Assembly (NCBI GenBank): GCA_034687125.1
Contig: JAQGBZ010000024.1
Location: forward strand, 186,001-250,000
Reading direction: 5' to 3'
DNA: 64,000 nt
DNA from: Neelides folsomi
Lineage: Eukaryota; Arthropoda; Collembola; Neelipleona; Neelidae
Under the pieces are notes generated by a model. That model was not told where the DNA came from, searched no databases, and saw only the letters and a list, made by a program, of their open reading frames with translations. Position numbers and translations under genes: made by a program. Below, in pieces: positions 24,701 through 37,500 of this stretch. Each line of letters begins with the position of its first letter. The first letter of the stretch is position 1.

Positions 24701-26304
24701 AAAAATTAGTGGAAAGTGGTGAAGATCCCAACGTGAGAAGATGTAATATAATAATCTTTTTTTCTCCGTCTGTCGTGATTTCCGAGTTGTTACTGAAATA
24801 TTTCTTCATCTTGAAGTCTCCAACGGCTTCGTGTTGAGCCGGCGATGGTTCCAAACTTACACATGTCGTGCATTATTAACGTTTCATTGCAAGACATTGT
24901 TTATTACCACCCTAATAATCCCATTTTAAAAGATGAGATTCGAATCTGATGATTGGAGAAGGACAACAATGTCAGTTCTGAAAGTGAAGGTTAAAAGCGG
25001 AATATTTGAGAAAGCTCCAAGACCCATTCTTCCCATTCCATCTCATCATCATCAACTCTTCCGATCGATCATCAAAGAAATGGTCGTTTTAAATCTTCCT
25101 TATTGCTTCCGCGTGGTCCTCCAGACATAATGGCATCGTTATTTAGCAAAGACTCCAAACCTTAACCATGTTTAACAATAACAAACTTATATCCAAAAGT
25201 ACCAGTGTTAGTATAAACTTCAATTATGGTGGAAGAAGGTGATGCACCCTGTGCTTTTAAGATATGAACAACAAACAACAGTTCCTCATCTGCTCATCAT
25301 TGTCCGGATATACTTTGAACATCCTTGTTAAAGAATTGTTGACGGAGTTGAGTCTTAAATGCACATTGTTTCCTTTTCAACTCTTAACTTCATCATTAGT
25401 ACTTTACATTACTTTTTGAGCTTTTAATATAAAAGTATACATTATATATCGAACATTGTTAATGTAATAGGATTTGACTCTTTAGTGCTTTTGGATGTAA
25501 AGTAGACAATTGAAGATTAGTTTATATACCATATACATAAGTAGTTGCTTATAAATAACGTGATGGCATGTCGTATATTATAAGATAGGAACATGAAAAG
25601 GCTTCCGACTCTTCCGACAATGTAATTGTTGTTCGTTGTTCCTTGTTTCGCTCAAAAGATAATCCCATCAAGATCTGGTAACATAAGATGCAATAAACTA
25701 TTAGATTATTTCAAAAGGTCACTGGGCAAATCCAATGTTTACTTCTTTTTACACGACACGGCAGACGTCCTTTTGTTTGTCTTTTTTATAAAAAATTAGC
25801 AAAAATACTATTAATATTAATGGAGATGAGAAAGATCCAGAATATTTCTCAGTTGAATCATTATTAAAATTAAGAATTTTTTTTATTAATTCATTAAACG
25901 AATGTTGTAGAAGTCCTTGAGAATTTTAAAAACTGAAAGCTGAACTGATGCAAGACGTCATTATTATTTAGATTTTATTCGTAGAAGAAAACTAAAAATG
26001 ACTTGAGCCTTGGTGGCAGAATTATGTATTAATAAATTAACACTTTATCTTCATTTTCGCACATGTTCACAATTTTATTTTTAAGGACAATACCACACAG
26101 GTGGTTTATTCAGTAGTGATAAATGTAATTTTAATTTAAGCTTTTTACAACTTTAATTAGACACCTATTCAATGATTAAATCCAACATGAACATATTTAA
26201 TGTAAAATATTCTTAGATAGGTAATTGCCCGGGTATTTTTTATGTATTCAGAACATTGTTTTTCAGTGGTATTTAATGATTAATGTGTACAAATAAATGT
26301 AACA

Positions 26305-26736
26305 TACCGTTATTGTTCGATTAAGAGCCTGGGCTCTTATTAAAAAATTAGGTTTCATGGGGGGTGGGCTCTTATTCGAGCAGAGTCTCTTATTAAATAA
26401 TTTAGAAAATATTGTTCATTTATATAAATTTATTTCGTCAAATTACAACAATATTATTCTTCATCGCTGCTAGAGCCTTCATTTATAACATCAAGTTTAT
26501 ATGAAATTGAATATTGCTTCTTTAATGACATTTTAATTGTTTAAATATTGGAAATAAACAATAAATTTAAATCGACAAGTAATATTGACTTTTGACAGAA
26601 CGCTATTTTGAATTATGTGCGCGGGATAGGGGGCTCTTAATAGAGCCTAGGCTCTTATAAAAAAAATTAGGTTTCGTTTTCTTATTCGAGCAAGGCTATT
26701 ATTCGAACAGAGGCTCTTATTCGAACAATAACGGTA
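26305..26736. mobile_element. pogo/Tigger-like (Tc1/mariner superfamily) MITE
   Basis: About 430-bp element flanked by TA dinucleotides (26305-26306 and 26735-26736). The left end reads CCGTTATTGTTCGATTAAG and the right end is its inverted copy, with one mismatch within the first 24 nt. TA target sites and terminal repeats rich in TTCGAATAAGAGCC-type sequence fit pogo/Tigger-like elements. The GGCTCTTATT motif recurs several times just inside each end. A small remnant reading frame on the minus strand (26531-26454) supports origin by internal deletion of a transposase gene. Confidence 0.75.
26454..26531 (-). pseudogene. Deleted transposase remnant: N-terminus joined to C-terminus
   Basis: ATG-to-stop frame of 25 aa. 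It begins MSLKKQYSISYKLDVI, like the first helix of pogo-type transposase DNA-binding domains, and ends EGSSSDEE followed by a stop, like the acidic Ser/Asp/Glu tail of such proteins. The simplest reading is an in-frame internal deletion of nearly the whole transposase. The match is from memory of the family pattern, and 25 aa is too short for certainty. Confidence 0.5.
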
Positions 26737-28175
26737 TACAAATAAACGTATGAATGTAAAATTATGTATCAGTCGTGTTTATATTTTAGGATATTTCATT
26801 GAACTCGAGTTCAAGTATTCGGACGCATCATGCAGAGTTGTGAAACAAAGAACCAATTCCATAAATTGGATGAGTAAATGAATTATGAAAAAGGAATTCT
26901 AACTGGGAATCAGAGGGAGTCAGAGGGAGCATTTAACTGTGCTAATGAGTGAGCCAAAGTCAAGATGAGTTGCCAGTTGCCATCATTTAAAAGATTGTAT
27001 GCATAATTGCACATTCTCGTCTTTAAATAATTGAGATCCTTAAACCGTGTGTGATTCAAAAAGGAATTCCCTTGCACTTCCTTTCATTTATTCAACGTGT
27101 CATCATTTGCCTCATCATGAACTTTCGTAATTCTCACTGCCTAATTTAGATCTTCGCTTGTGATATTGAGCATAGGACTTGCTTGTTGTAGAGAAAATTA
27201 GCATGTAATATTTTATTTTATTAGAATATCAACAATAAATATTGGCAAACCATATAGAGAGTACATAAATGCTTTTAAATGCATAATACCTACGTGCATT
27301 TTAATACAATAATGTAACAATGTGTTGACTATGTCTTCGTGACTCCAAAGTATTTTTCATTATTTCATTAGTTTATTATGGGATTTGAATTTGAAAAAAT
27401 CATGCTCATGGACATCATTGAGATGATAATAGTTATGTAACTTACTATAAATATTATATTACTTTATGATTTTTATTGTATTGATTCTTTTGCGAATAGG
27501 TTTGTAAAAAATAATCATTTAAAGACAATTAAAATTTTTATTTGTTCTAATATGTTTACTATATTACATTGTATTTGCTTTTTACATCTAAACATATGAA
27601 ATGAGTAATAAGAATTGCAAGAAATATAAATTCGTCTTTCGCATTCTATTCAATATGATTTCGAAATTTATTTACTTTAGAAAAGTTCAATATCAATTTT
27701 ATTATAAAGACCATCATAATTGAGATATCATTATTCAGTATGGCATTTACGCTCAGCCTGAAGTTATTTTGACACTGACATTTATTTCCTATCGAACGCG
27801 TGCAATTAGTGAAGATGAGCATCAATGGCTTTTACCCTTGTACATAATATATGCTTTAAATGTTTGCAAACATGATTCACGGCTCTTGAAAACATAAACG
27901 CTCCTTCCGGCCTTCTTCGAAACAATGAGCAATCTGTTTGGCAAAACACACTTTAATCCTCACCAACTCCATCAATTAACAATAACTGTCATTTGTAATT
28001 AATCATACTTACGCTATTCATCTTAGTTTTGATCACAGCATAGAATTTAAGACATCTTAATTTGGTATATTAAAAAAACTAAGAATCTTAACTAAATTGC
28101 TTAAATATCTCAAATTGTGCCAAATTAACTATAATAAATCCATCCTTTTTAATCACTCCTGTTAAACTACTTACA

Positions 28176-28181
28176 TTTATT
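28176..28181 (-). terminator. Possible poly(A) signal for the coiled-coil gene
   Basis: AATAAA on the minus strand about 40 nt after the stop codon at 28221, a typical distance. Confidence 0.4.
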
Positions 28182-28220
28182 GGATAAATTGTTAAATAAT
28201 TTTAAAAAATGCTGACAAAA

Positions 28221-29864
28221 TTAACAAATATTAAGTTTCACAATTGGTTTTTCCCCACTGCAATGGCCTTCACAAGGTTGTATACTTCCAGTGGTCCTCA
28301 AAAGTGTCAATTGCCCATCCTTTCCAACACAAAAATCATAATTTGTTTCTTGGATAAAACAAATTGTTCCTTCTCTTGAAGAACAAGGACAATGGTGATC
28401 TGCTGAGGTTCTTCGATGACTTTGAGAATTCATGACTCGATATTCAAGCTTTAAGTCTTCTAGACGAATTCGCAACCTCTCAATCATCTCATTTTCATTT
28501 CTAATTAAACGATCCCGATATTCTTTGGATTCATTTGGACAGCCATTCTGAGAATATCAGAACATGTAAAATATTTAATAAAGCATCCTATGAATGCTAT
28601 TAAAATAAAGAAACTATTTACCTAATTATTTTTTTTAAAACTGACCATATTATTTTCATCAAACATTCTTGAATTCTCTCTTTGGAACAGCTCTCGTTCC
28701 AATTGAGTTATTTTCCGACTCAAACAAGATTTTTCATCATTTGCATCATGACTGTAAAAAAATTAATTTATTAGAATTTAGAATTTATAACTTTACTTAT
28801 GGACCAAGGCAGGTTCATAATTCATTGATAATTGAACATTTAAATAACTAAATTACCATAATCCTTAACTCTACAGTATGCAAAAATAATAAAAAATAGT
28901 AATTGGTAATTGGGTATTGTCTTTTGAGAGAAAAAAGAATTTGATTATTTAAATAAGGAATCTTGACCAACCTGCAGCAAAGTTCGGGTGGGGAATCTTC
29001 GCCATTTTCAAGTTCACACTATTATAAGTGAAGGAATGATTAATTAAAAATGACAAAGCCGTTAAAATTAATGAGCAATTAAATTGACAATTTTTATATA
29101 CGAGGATGTCTAGAGCGAGCTTCCTTCTTTCCTCATGATCAAGGGATTTAATTAGGGAAGCGACTTGAGAGGCTTTTAAATCTCTACAGGAATTCCTTGA
29201 CCTATCCCTGATATTTTGATTCGAGCAGGATGGGTCTGTTTTATGGCAAATCCTTGGATTATGCGAATTCTAAAAGGAAGATGAAGGATCTTTACAACTC
29301 GCAATTTATTCCTTAATAAAACTCCTGATTATGATTGAGCAATTAAAGTGATTATTATTAATTATGAAATCTGCATACCGAACAACATTGGGTTTGATGG
29401 GAAGTTTTTGCCGAACTCATTTTTTCATTAAAATGCTTCCGCTTGGCTTCATGACATGGCCCCCATGATCTCACATCTTCAGCTTCAATTGTACTCAGAG
29501 CACAATCGTCGTCCTCGCGTGTCTTCGGGCATTCTCCAATTAAATCGTAGATGCGGGGGTTGAAGGAAATGTTAAGGGGGATTTTGGCAGGATTGAAGAC
29601 TTTCCTTCGGGGATCCCCATTGAAGATTTTATTTGACAGGAGTTTCTTGACGATCGAGTTCACATTCTTCTCAGTTTGTTGAATGGATGAAAAGCAGTTG
29701 CGCGGATTCCTTTGTTCTTCTGAACGTGGACGGTAATGACGGTGGTGGTCTGAACAACATTTGTCGTACACCTTTCGGCAAAATCCGCTCGAGTTTTGAA
29801 ACTCTTTGAGAGATTGGCAATCTACGGTCGGGAATTGATCCCAGTCCTCTTCATTATAACTCAT
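28221..29864 (-). CDS. Uncharacterised Cys-containing coiled-coil protein (377 aa)
   Basis: Five exons on the minus strand: 29864-29379, 29269-29102, 29018-28972, 28751-28646, 28547-28221. They join in phase with GT-AG introns of 83-220 nt. The start is the ATG at 29864, with an in-frame stop nine nt upstream. I do not recognise the family. Residues 1-160 are hydrophilic with scattered Cys and His (KCCSDHHRHY, QTQCCS). Residues about 163-218 contain a charged helical stretch (HEERRKLALDIL). Residues about 245-305 have coiled-coil character (KITQLERELFQ, ENEMIERLRIRLEDLKLEY). The C-terminal 65 residues contain Cys pairs (CPCSSREGTICF, PCEGHCSG) and end in NIC. There is no signal peptide or membrane segment, so it is probably intracellular. 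It is divergent from the DOMON gene, with 1.6 kb between the ATGs. Multi-exon continuity makes the gene credible; the function is unknown. Confidence 0.75.
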
Positions 29865-31503
29865 TATTTTTTAGGCTCAATTGAACGGATGGTTTTATTG
29901 GACTTTAAATTAATTTTTTATTAAATTTTTATTATTTATAATGCAATTCCATATTGTGGAAAGGCATCACTTATATAATTTGGGCTACATGATATCCATT
30001 CACTGCCGCCATTAAAAAATTTAAAACACCTTGAATAAAAATTTTAGTTAATTTAGAGAAACTCGGGTAACGTTTTCCTGGCGTTAAAAATGATTTTTTG
30101 AAGCTTCCTTGAATTTGAATATCATTGTGTTGATGTTGATGCTGTTATTGGTATTTCTATAGACTATAGTCCTATCCTGTAAAATCCTCATTATTAGGAC
30201 AAATGCAATAAATTTTAAATTTTATTGGAAATTGCTCTATATTTAACTACAACTTTATGTGTGCTTGTTATGATTTGAATGGAGGATTCAAGTCCGGTAA
30301 CTTTGTTTATTTTTGGTAATAATACCATGTTGGATTTTCAATACATATAGAGAATGAAATATAAATGTGTGAAATGAGAAAATGAATCTATTGGTATGTC
30401 AGGATCAAATATAATAAAAGAAATTTAATGACACACATCCTCCATCATAAAGGCCCATGCTATAAATGAAATAAAGGGCCGTGGAAGCTCCAGGGTCCAA
30501 GACATTTCTTCATTCCATATGTGAATGTGGAGGCTTAATGGCTAAGTCAAATGAAAATGAATACAGATAGGATAATCCATGCTGTAAATTATAACAGAAT
30601 TGTAGAAGGTGGGTTTGAATCAGACGGAGGATCCTGGGGCCGGAGAGGGTTCTTCTCATTCATCCCTTAACATGTAAAGTGTATTGAAATGAAAATTACC
30701 CACCCTCAGGTTCCCATCAGCTTCTTCTCGGCCGAGAAGGGGTTGGGTTGAGGAATGCAGGTGGTTCGAGTCCCTCAATCCATTCCCTATAAGCCTATTC
30801 TTAGGGGCGCTTCAACCCACCTTGCGAGTTCCTTCGACGCCGTCTCACGCGTCGCACGTCTCTCGGCTCCTTCTGCAGGTGGATTTACTTTTATATTCAA
30901 TACTTCCATTAAAGACAAGTGGGGATATATGCAGTGTTACAGTTTTTTATAATCGGCTCTTGTTGTTTCACTTTCACTTGACCGCCGTCCGTCGGGCAAG
31001 TGACCATCGAGAGGTTTATTACATCATAGCAACGACCACTCGCCTGGTTGGAGAGGGGAAACGTCAAGCAATCAATGAGCTCAGGTGAGCTCCCACTCTC
31101 AATCAAGTCGCCGTGGAGTGAACGACTCTCCCTTCCGATTTAAACTACATACATTGGAAACAAGAACGACCCTTCATTAACTCTCCCAATTGCAAATTGT
31201 GCGACAACATCCCTCGTTCCTCGTTTTAAGTGGGGGGAAATCGTGGCCAGAAATTCGCCTTGTTTCCTAATTGAGAGCAAAATGAGATTGGGGAGGGAGA
31301 GGAAGTGAACTCGTTCAGAGTAAGGATTTTAAGGTGTGTGTGCAAGTGGTTTGGATTTGACAAGTGGGGTGTTGAATAAGATGTGACTATTTTTCTCGAG
31401 TTTCAAACGTTGGCCAATCCAATTATAAAAAGGATTAAAACTAATTAGGTCGAAAACCAGGTGTTGAATATTATTGGATATTGTTGAGATTATAAGAAGA
31501 ATA
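29865..31503. other. Intergenic/promoter region of two divergent genes
   Basis: Between the ATGs of the coiled-coil gene and the DOMON gene. The part from about 30700 to 31130 is less AT-rich than the surroundings, and GAGCTCAG followed by GTGAGC at about 31080-31092 is a good splice-donor candidate. A non-coding first exon of the DOMON gene may therefore lie here. No TATA box or initiator can be placed with confidence. Confidence 0.35.
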
Positions 31504-34500
31504 ATGGGTGAGATGATGGATGAAAGGACAGTTGGGAGATTTCGTTGGAGAAGACATTTAAGTTCATTTTTCTTGGCCTTTGTGTGTCTTTTCCCTTATG
31601 CCTCCTCTCATGTTGGCCTCACGTTTCCTCCAGCAAGAATGTTTGACCTCGACTTTCTCGACAATGTGAGAACAAAACCTCCGTGTGGGATGCCAAGAGG
31701 TGAGGCTTTGATTTACAATTTACATTTATTTCCATTTTTTCCATCAGAAGGGATGTCTTTTGGATATTTTAATTTGGCTCTGTGAATTGTCTTCCAATGT
31801 TTGTTATTTTTCTCTCGAATTTTGATATTGTAAGTTGAGAGTCTTGAGAGTAATAAGTAATAAGTAATAATAGACCTACGATATAATACTGATGTTATTT
31901 ACACCTTTTGTATAGTCACCTTATTTATGACTACTGTACTTACAATACATATTATTGTATTAGGAATTGAGAGTAAATTATGTTTTGTTCGCTCAATTGA
32001 ATAGATTAAGGAAGGATAAAAGAAATGTTTCCCACATTGAAATGCCCAAATGTCACTGTGTCATTGTCATGTTCTTATTCACATGTTATTCCTTGATTTT
32101 CACTCCGTGTGTGAGCGAGCCGCATAAGGTCTTGTGCGGTTTGTAATTTCATATTTTTCTTTTCATCAGTCATCATATATGAATGGTTGACCCTCAACTG
32201 AACCCTGCCTTCGGTTCCATGTTAATCACACAAACTCCAAACCCAGTTCTCTCGGATCAACACCATCATGGGTCAAACAAAGGGTCAAAGAACAGATGCT
32301 CAGTGTAAAACATTAGATTTTCCCCAGCGCCGTGCAATGTGTGCGGTGCGAGTTTATTAGGGAGGTTTCTCCACGTCGCCCATCCACATCCACAATATGA
32401 CCTTTTAAGTCCATCCAGTCGAACGAGAAGACAATGGTCGGTAGTGGCTCCCATTCAGAGTCGAGTTTTCTAGCTCGTATTTAAGAAGGGAAAAAAACTG
32501 ATTCTCGCTCTTCTCCAACAAGACTTGCTTTTCCTCCTCCTTCTTCTTCTGCTTCAACTCTCCTCGCTTGCATAACGGAGGATTTTATATGATTTTTTCA
32601 TTCCTCACCACCAACCAGCAGATATTCATTTCATACAGAGAGAAATGAATTAAAGGCACATTCTTTAAAACGAGTCTTCAGCTTCCTCAGCGTTCATTTT
32701 CATCATAAGAATCCGAAAATTATTTAGCAAATGTATGGCATTATTAAATGTCTATCCGACTCTTCGTTGTCCTTTGGAAGGATAGGGACGTGAATCATTT
32801 ACAAGTGAAGGCATTTGAATTCTCAACGGTCCTACCTGTGATTCATTATCCGCATACCACCTGTTCAATAATAATGTTTTTAATAAGCCGTTTTTTAAGC
32901 TGTTTTTAATAATGAGGATATATAAATCCTACATGGCATTTGAATTGTGCAAATATTTTTTTTAAAGTGCAATTATTTTATTGTTGGCAAGAAATGCGAT
33001 GAAAGGATCGTTTAACAATGCGATAAATACCTGTAGTTTAACCTTTCATTTTTATTGTACCATCATCTTTGAACGAAATGGATCCGCTTAAGGAAGAAAG
33101 GAATGTTAAATCAAGATATAAAAATTGGAATCAATCAAAATAATGGGATTATTGTTGCCATTTGAAGTTTTTTATTTGTCATAAACCATTAGGCATCAAG
33201 GAGAATGGTTTAAAAGCGATATCAAATCATTTGTTCCTCTTGATAATAAAGAGACTAAGCGTCATTTGAGTGATAGTTAAATGAGACTTGGCGATAGCTC
33301 TCAAATCTCAAAGGATCTCCATACAAATATCCTTATATACCTACTTACTCCTATTGTAATATGTATTTGTATGTATGAGTGTGAGTTTCAAATGTCTTAC
33401 AGATTTCCTTTGCGTGGTTCCCCACCTGAAATATTATGGTTCGACTCAAGGTAAAGGAATCAAAGTGACAAAGCGTATGAATGAGATAATGGCCCGTTCT
33501 CAGCAAAATACCTACCCTTAAAATTATTTATTTTATGCTGGCTTATCTTTACCTTAAATTTCTACTTAAAAACAACCTAAAAGTTACAAGCTATAGTAAA
33601 AGATGTATGGATTAGGTATACTATAAACTGATGCAAGTTGTCTAACTATAAATATAAGTAATTCATAACTACTACAATACTTATTATGTATTAGACGTAC
33701 TTGTCCATTTTATGACCATCAATGACGTGAATGTGGTTTAAAATGTAAAATAAAATTACAATATAAATTATTTTATGTATCTAAACTTGGTATAATACCG
33801 ACTTTGACAGGCTGCGAACATTAAGATTGGCAAGTCAATTAACAACAATGGTTTATTTTACGAATTTTATGCTTTTCCACCTCTAATTCCGCATCGATGG
33901 GCATTTGGGCCAAAATGATTTACTTAATTTACTTTTGGTTTAGGCTCAACACGATTTTGACGTGTGGATGTGTGGTGTGCATGATGAACTGATGTGTGTA
34001 TTTTTACTCAATGTAATGTTTGTATGAGATTTTTAAGATTTAAAAATGAGTCTTGTCATTTGGAATACATTTGTAATGTTTAACTAAACCCAACTAAACC
34101 TAAATTTATCTATTTGTCTGGCGAGCGGCTTTTGTGTCAATAATACATTAAATATAGTTATAGGTTATAGGAACATTCATATGATTCTAACTTTAAATCT
34201 CAGAGGCATATTCAAGCTTAAAACCTCTCCCTTGGTATTTGATGACCTTCGGAACCTTCCACTTACTGTTCGCAACTTCGCTCCACCAAGCCCTTTTTCC
34301 ATTTTTCATGTTAAAGTGGATTTCTTATTAGATATTTTCAACAAGGAGCACACAAAGGAGATTATTTGCTTTTCTTAAGCAAATGACTCGGCTTGTTTTT
34401 GCTCCTTCTGAGGAGAAGGAAGGTGAGCAAAGGAAGTGACGATTTCTTCATTTCAACCTCTTTGAACCAAAACTCTCATTACAAGCTTGGAAAATACAGA

Positions 34501-37500
34501 ATGTATAACAAAAATACGAACGAAACAACACATGCGATTTTGCTAAAATGGTCCGTGTAATGAATATTAAATACAAAAGATTTTGACTCGTGCAGCCCTT
34601 TGTTTTACAGACTCACTTTCCGGAAATACACATGTGAAAGGGAAAGAATAATAAAGGTGTAATTTGGGGATAATTGAGCCAAAGGTCGCTGTAATAAAAA
34701 AAAAGGCCCTTGGGGATTTTCAAATTTAATTCACTAATCATACAAGCTCATTTCTGCAGCGTTTATTTTTCCATTAAGTCATGCAGGAGGCTCTTTACCA
34801 AAATCCATTATTATTTAACAAAATTAAATTCTTTTGCCCTCGAACGAAACAATGAAATATCGGCGATACTCTCAAGTTCTTAAGGTTAAGAAAGAACGTA
34901 GCACGCGTAAAAAAAGTTCAGATACGGAAGGTGATTTTATGTAAAAAGTGTAAAAACTTGCGGAATCTTTTATTCTGCGAGTTGAAAGTAAAGTAAAGTT
35001 GAGGACATGATGTAAAAATGGTTTTATTATACAGTTGACTTTAAATCAGCAATATGCGGTACATGCTCTATATTTCACCAATTCTTTCTTGGTATATTGA
35101 AATTAAATAAATGTCTAACAATAAGGAAGATCTGACAAAAATTACCATAAAGAATAAAATATAAGTAAAGTTCAATGTTGGGGATTTTTACGCGTCTTTT
35201 TATTTCCACTCTTGGAAATGCGAAGGATTCTTTAGATTTTGATTTATGACGGCATTTTTATGTTTACTACTTCTTTGAGTACTTGACTGTTTTCGATTTC
35301 CTTCTTGAGCCCTTCAATAAGTCTCACTTAAATATAAAAGAATCCTTTCTCTAATATTTTTCATCAATACAATATTTTAAGACATACATAGGTTTGTGTA
35401 ATAAATATACCATATACAGGTATAAGAATTGTACGAGCAGTCCTCATATTACCTATACATTGAAAAATGAGACTAGCTAGATAGACTTAATATACAAAAC
35501 TACATTTAGTTTGTATATTAACACATATAATGTATGTACTGATAGTACGTATGTAACTAGACACATAAAAGTGATTGGAATTTGGAGTAATCCTTTTAAC
35601 TCCGTCTGACTACCTGTCTGCCCTTCACAATTTTTTTTATCTGAATGAGAAAAGGCTTCTCTTGAAGCATAAAGAATGGTGATGTGAAAAGAATTGGAAG
35701 TTGATGAGATCCAAATTCGGTTCCGACGTTGTTCAAAGACGTTTGCGGCAATTTCCACGACTCGCTCACTTGGGGCTACTTCTCATCCTCTCTCATCATA
35801 GAAATACAAAAGGGCTTTTACCTCAGTCTTTATTACATTTCACATTGAGCAATTTTCTTTTCAAATGGATTATTATGTTAAAACTGTGGACACTTTCTGC
35901 ATCCAATGTCTTTTAAATACCAAAATGGTACCTGTAATGTTGATTTGAGGTTTATTTTAGATATTTAACCAAAGCTCATGTGAAATTAATGTGTAAAACC
36001 GCCTTTAATAACCAATTTCTTCAACTTTTTAAAGAATTTCATTTAGCGCATTTGATGTTGATCAATGGATGATTTTCAGTTTCAGGCTTTTAAACATAAA
36101 TAAGGAAATTCATATTTGCTCAACTTAAACTGCAAAAGTGCAGGGAGTATTTGCAATTATTAATGAGGCTTCACGCGTTCCAATTGAAGACCGATAGAGT
36201 AAACAGAGGGAATGGGAAAGAGAGATTTTGGGACCAAAAGTGAAATAAATCGACTGAAAGTTTTTTGAGTGAAGAAATGTTCTGAATGAAGGCGCAAGGA
36301 AGAAGCTGAAGATTATCAAAGACATTTATAACTTTTATATAAATATAAAAGGACTCATTCGTTCCATCCTGTCATTTTTATATATCAATCGAGGTTGGTT
36401 CCTAAGTTGGAAATCATCCACACACTTCTTCAATTCCGTCTATGAGAAAATGAAAGTGTTTCATATTTCAAGCTGTTTGACTCCATTAAATGCCATATCA
36501 CTTTTCTGTATCAATCCAAACTCTTTTCCACTCCTTTTAATATCATGAGCAAATAGAGTTTATAGAAGATTAAGCTACCAATTTCCCATCATTCTGAAAG
36601 GTCTTTCTAATCCTCAAACACAAGATTCGGCTTGTTTGCTTTATGTTTCATTCATTTCTCTTTTGTAAAAGGGAACATATTTTTTGTCTTCTGTTTTATT
36701 AAAAAATTTGACGAGTAAAATGGCTGGGATTTAAAACATTATACTTTCTATTTATTCCCCTGTCATTTTTATTCTCATTGATTGTCAATAGTAGTAATAG
36801 TAGTAATACTATACGAGTACTTTGTCCTGGCTCAGAAAAGGCAAAAAGGGAAATTGCGGTTCTTCCTGCTATTTGAGCCATTGTGGCTTTAACATTCTGT
36901 TTCAATTCAACTTATAAGAATACAAATATTCTATTTATCTAGTTTATACACTTATCACTGGATTTATAAATGAAGAAGACATTGCAAAATAATTTGGGGC
37001 TTCGGAAAGAGAAATTACAAAAAGCTCTTTTTTACAAAAATGCAATGTTTTGGGATGAATTGAAATTCATTGTTTTAGGCTAAACAATTGGATTTCTTTC
37101 ATATTAATAATTAACACATTTATTATTTGCTTAATTCAATAGTCAAATAACATCAAAAGTGTATACAAGTAAGTAAAATAGTAATATGTAAGAGGTCCGA
37201 GAGGCTGAAACTCTTTGTTATTTGTGGACAGGATATTTATCATTTCAATAAATGTCCATTCATTTATTTAATCCTTGAAACGAGTTCTTTGAAGTAAAGA
37301 AAGTTCTTTGTGTACAAGAAAATGCATTTTTGACTTTTCTGGTAAAATTCAACATGTGTAATTTGTCATGTCAAACCCGTTGAAATATTTGATAAATTGT
37401 TGTGCCAAATATAAAGTACACGCTCATTTGCTCCTTTGATATATCCTACCCACAAAAATGTAAGTGTGTTTGTGAAAGAAAGTATTACATTTTTATATTT

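Larger units (their letters stand above)
21526..28220. other. Gene-poor intergenic region
   Basis: AT-rich DNA between the GPCR 3' end and the 3' end of the minus-strand coiled-coil gene. Apart from possible poly(A) signals and the MITE at 26305-26736 I see no gene. Short frames such as 24933-25130 and 23578-23766 lack recognisable features. Confidence 0.55.

Noticed and set aside
30760-30775. GTGGTTCGAGTCCCTC resembles a tRNA T-arm
   Set aside because: The flanking bases do not form the 5-bp T stem, and no acceptor, D or anticodon arms can be folded around it.
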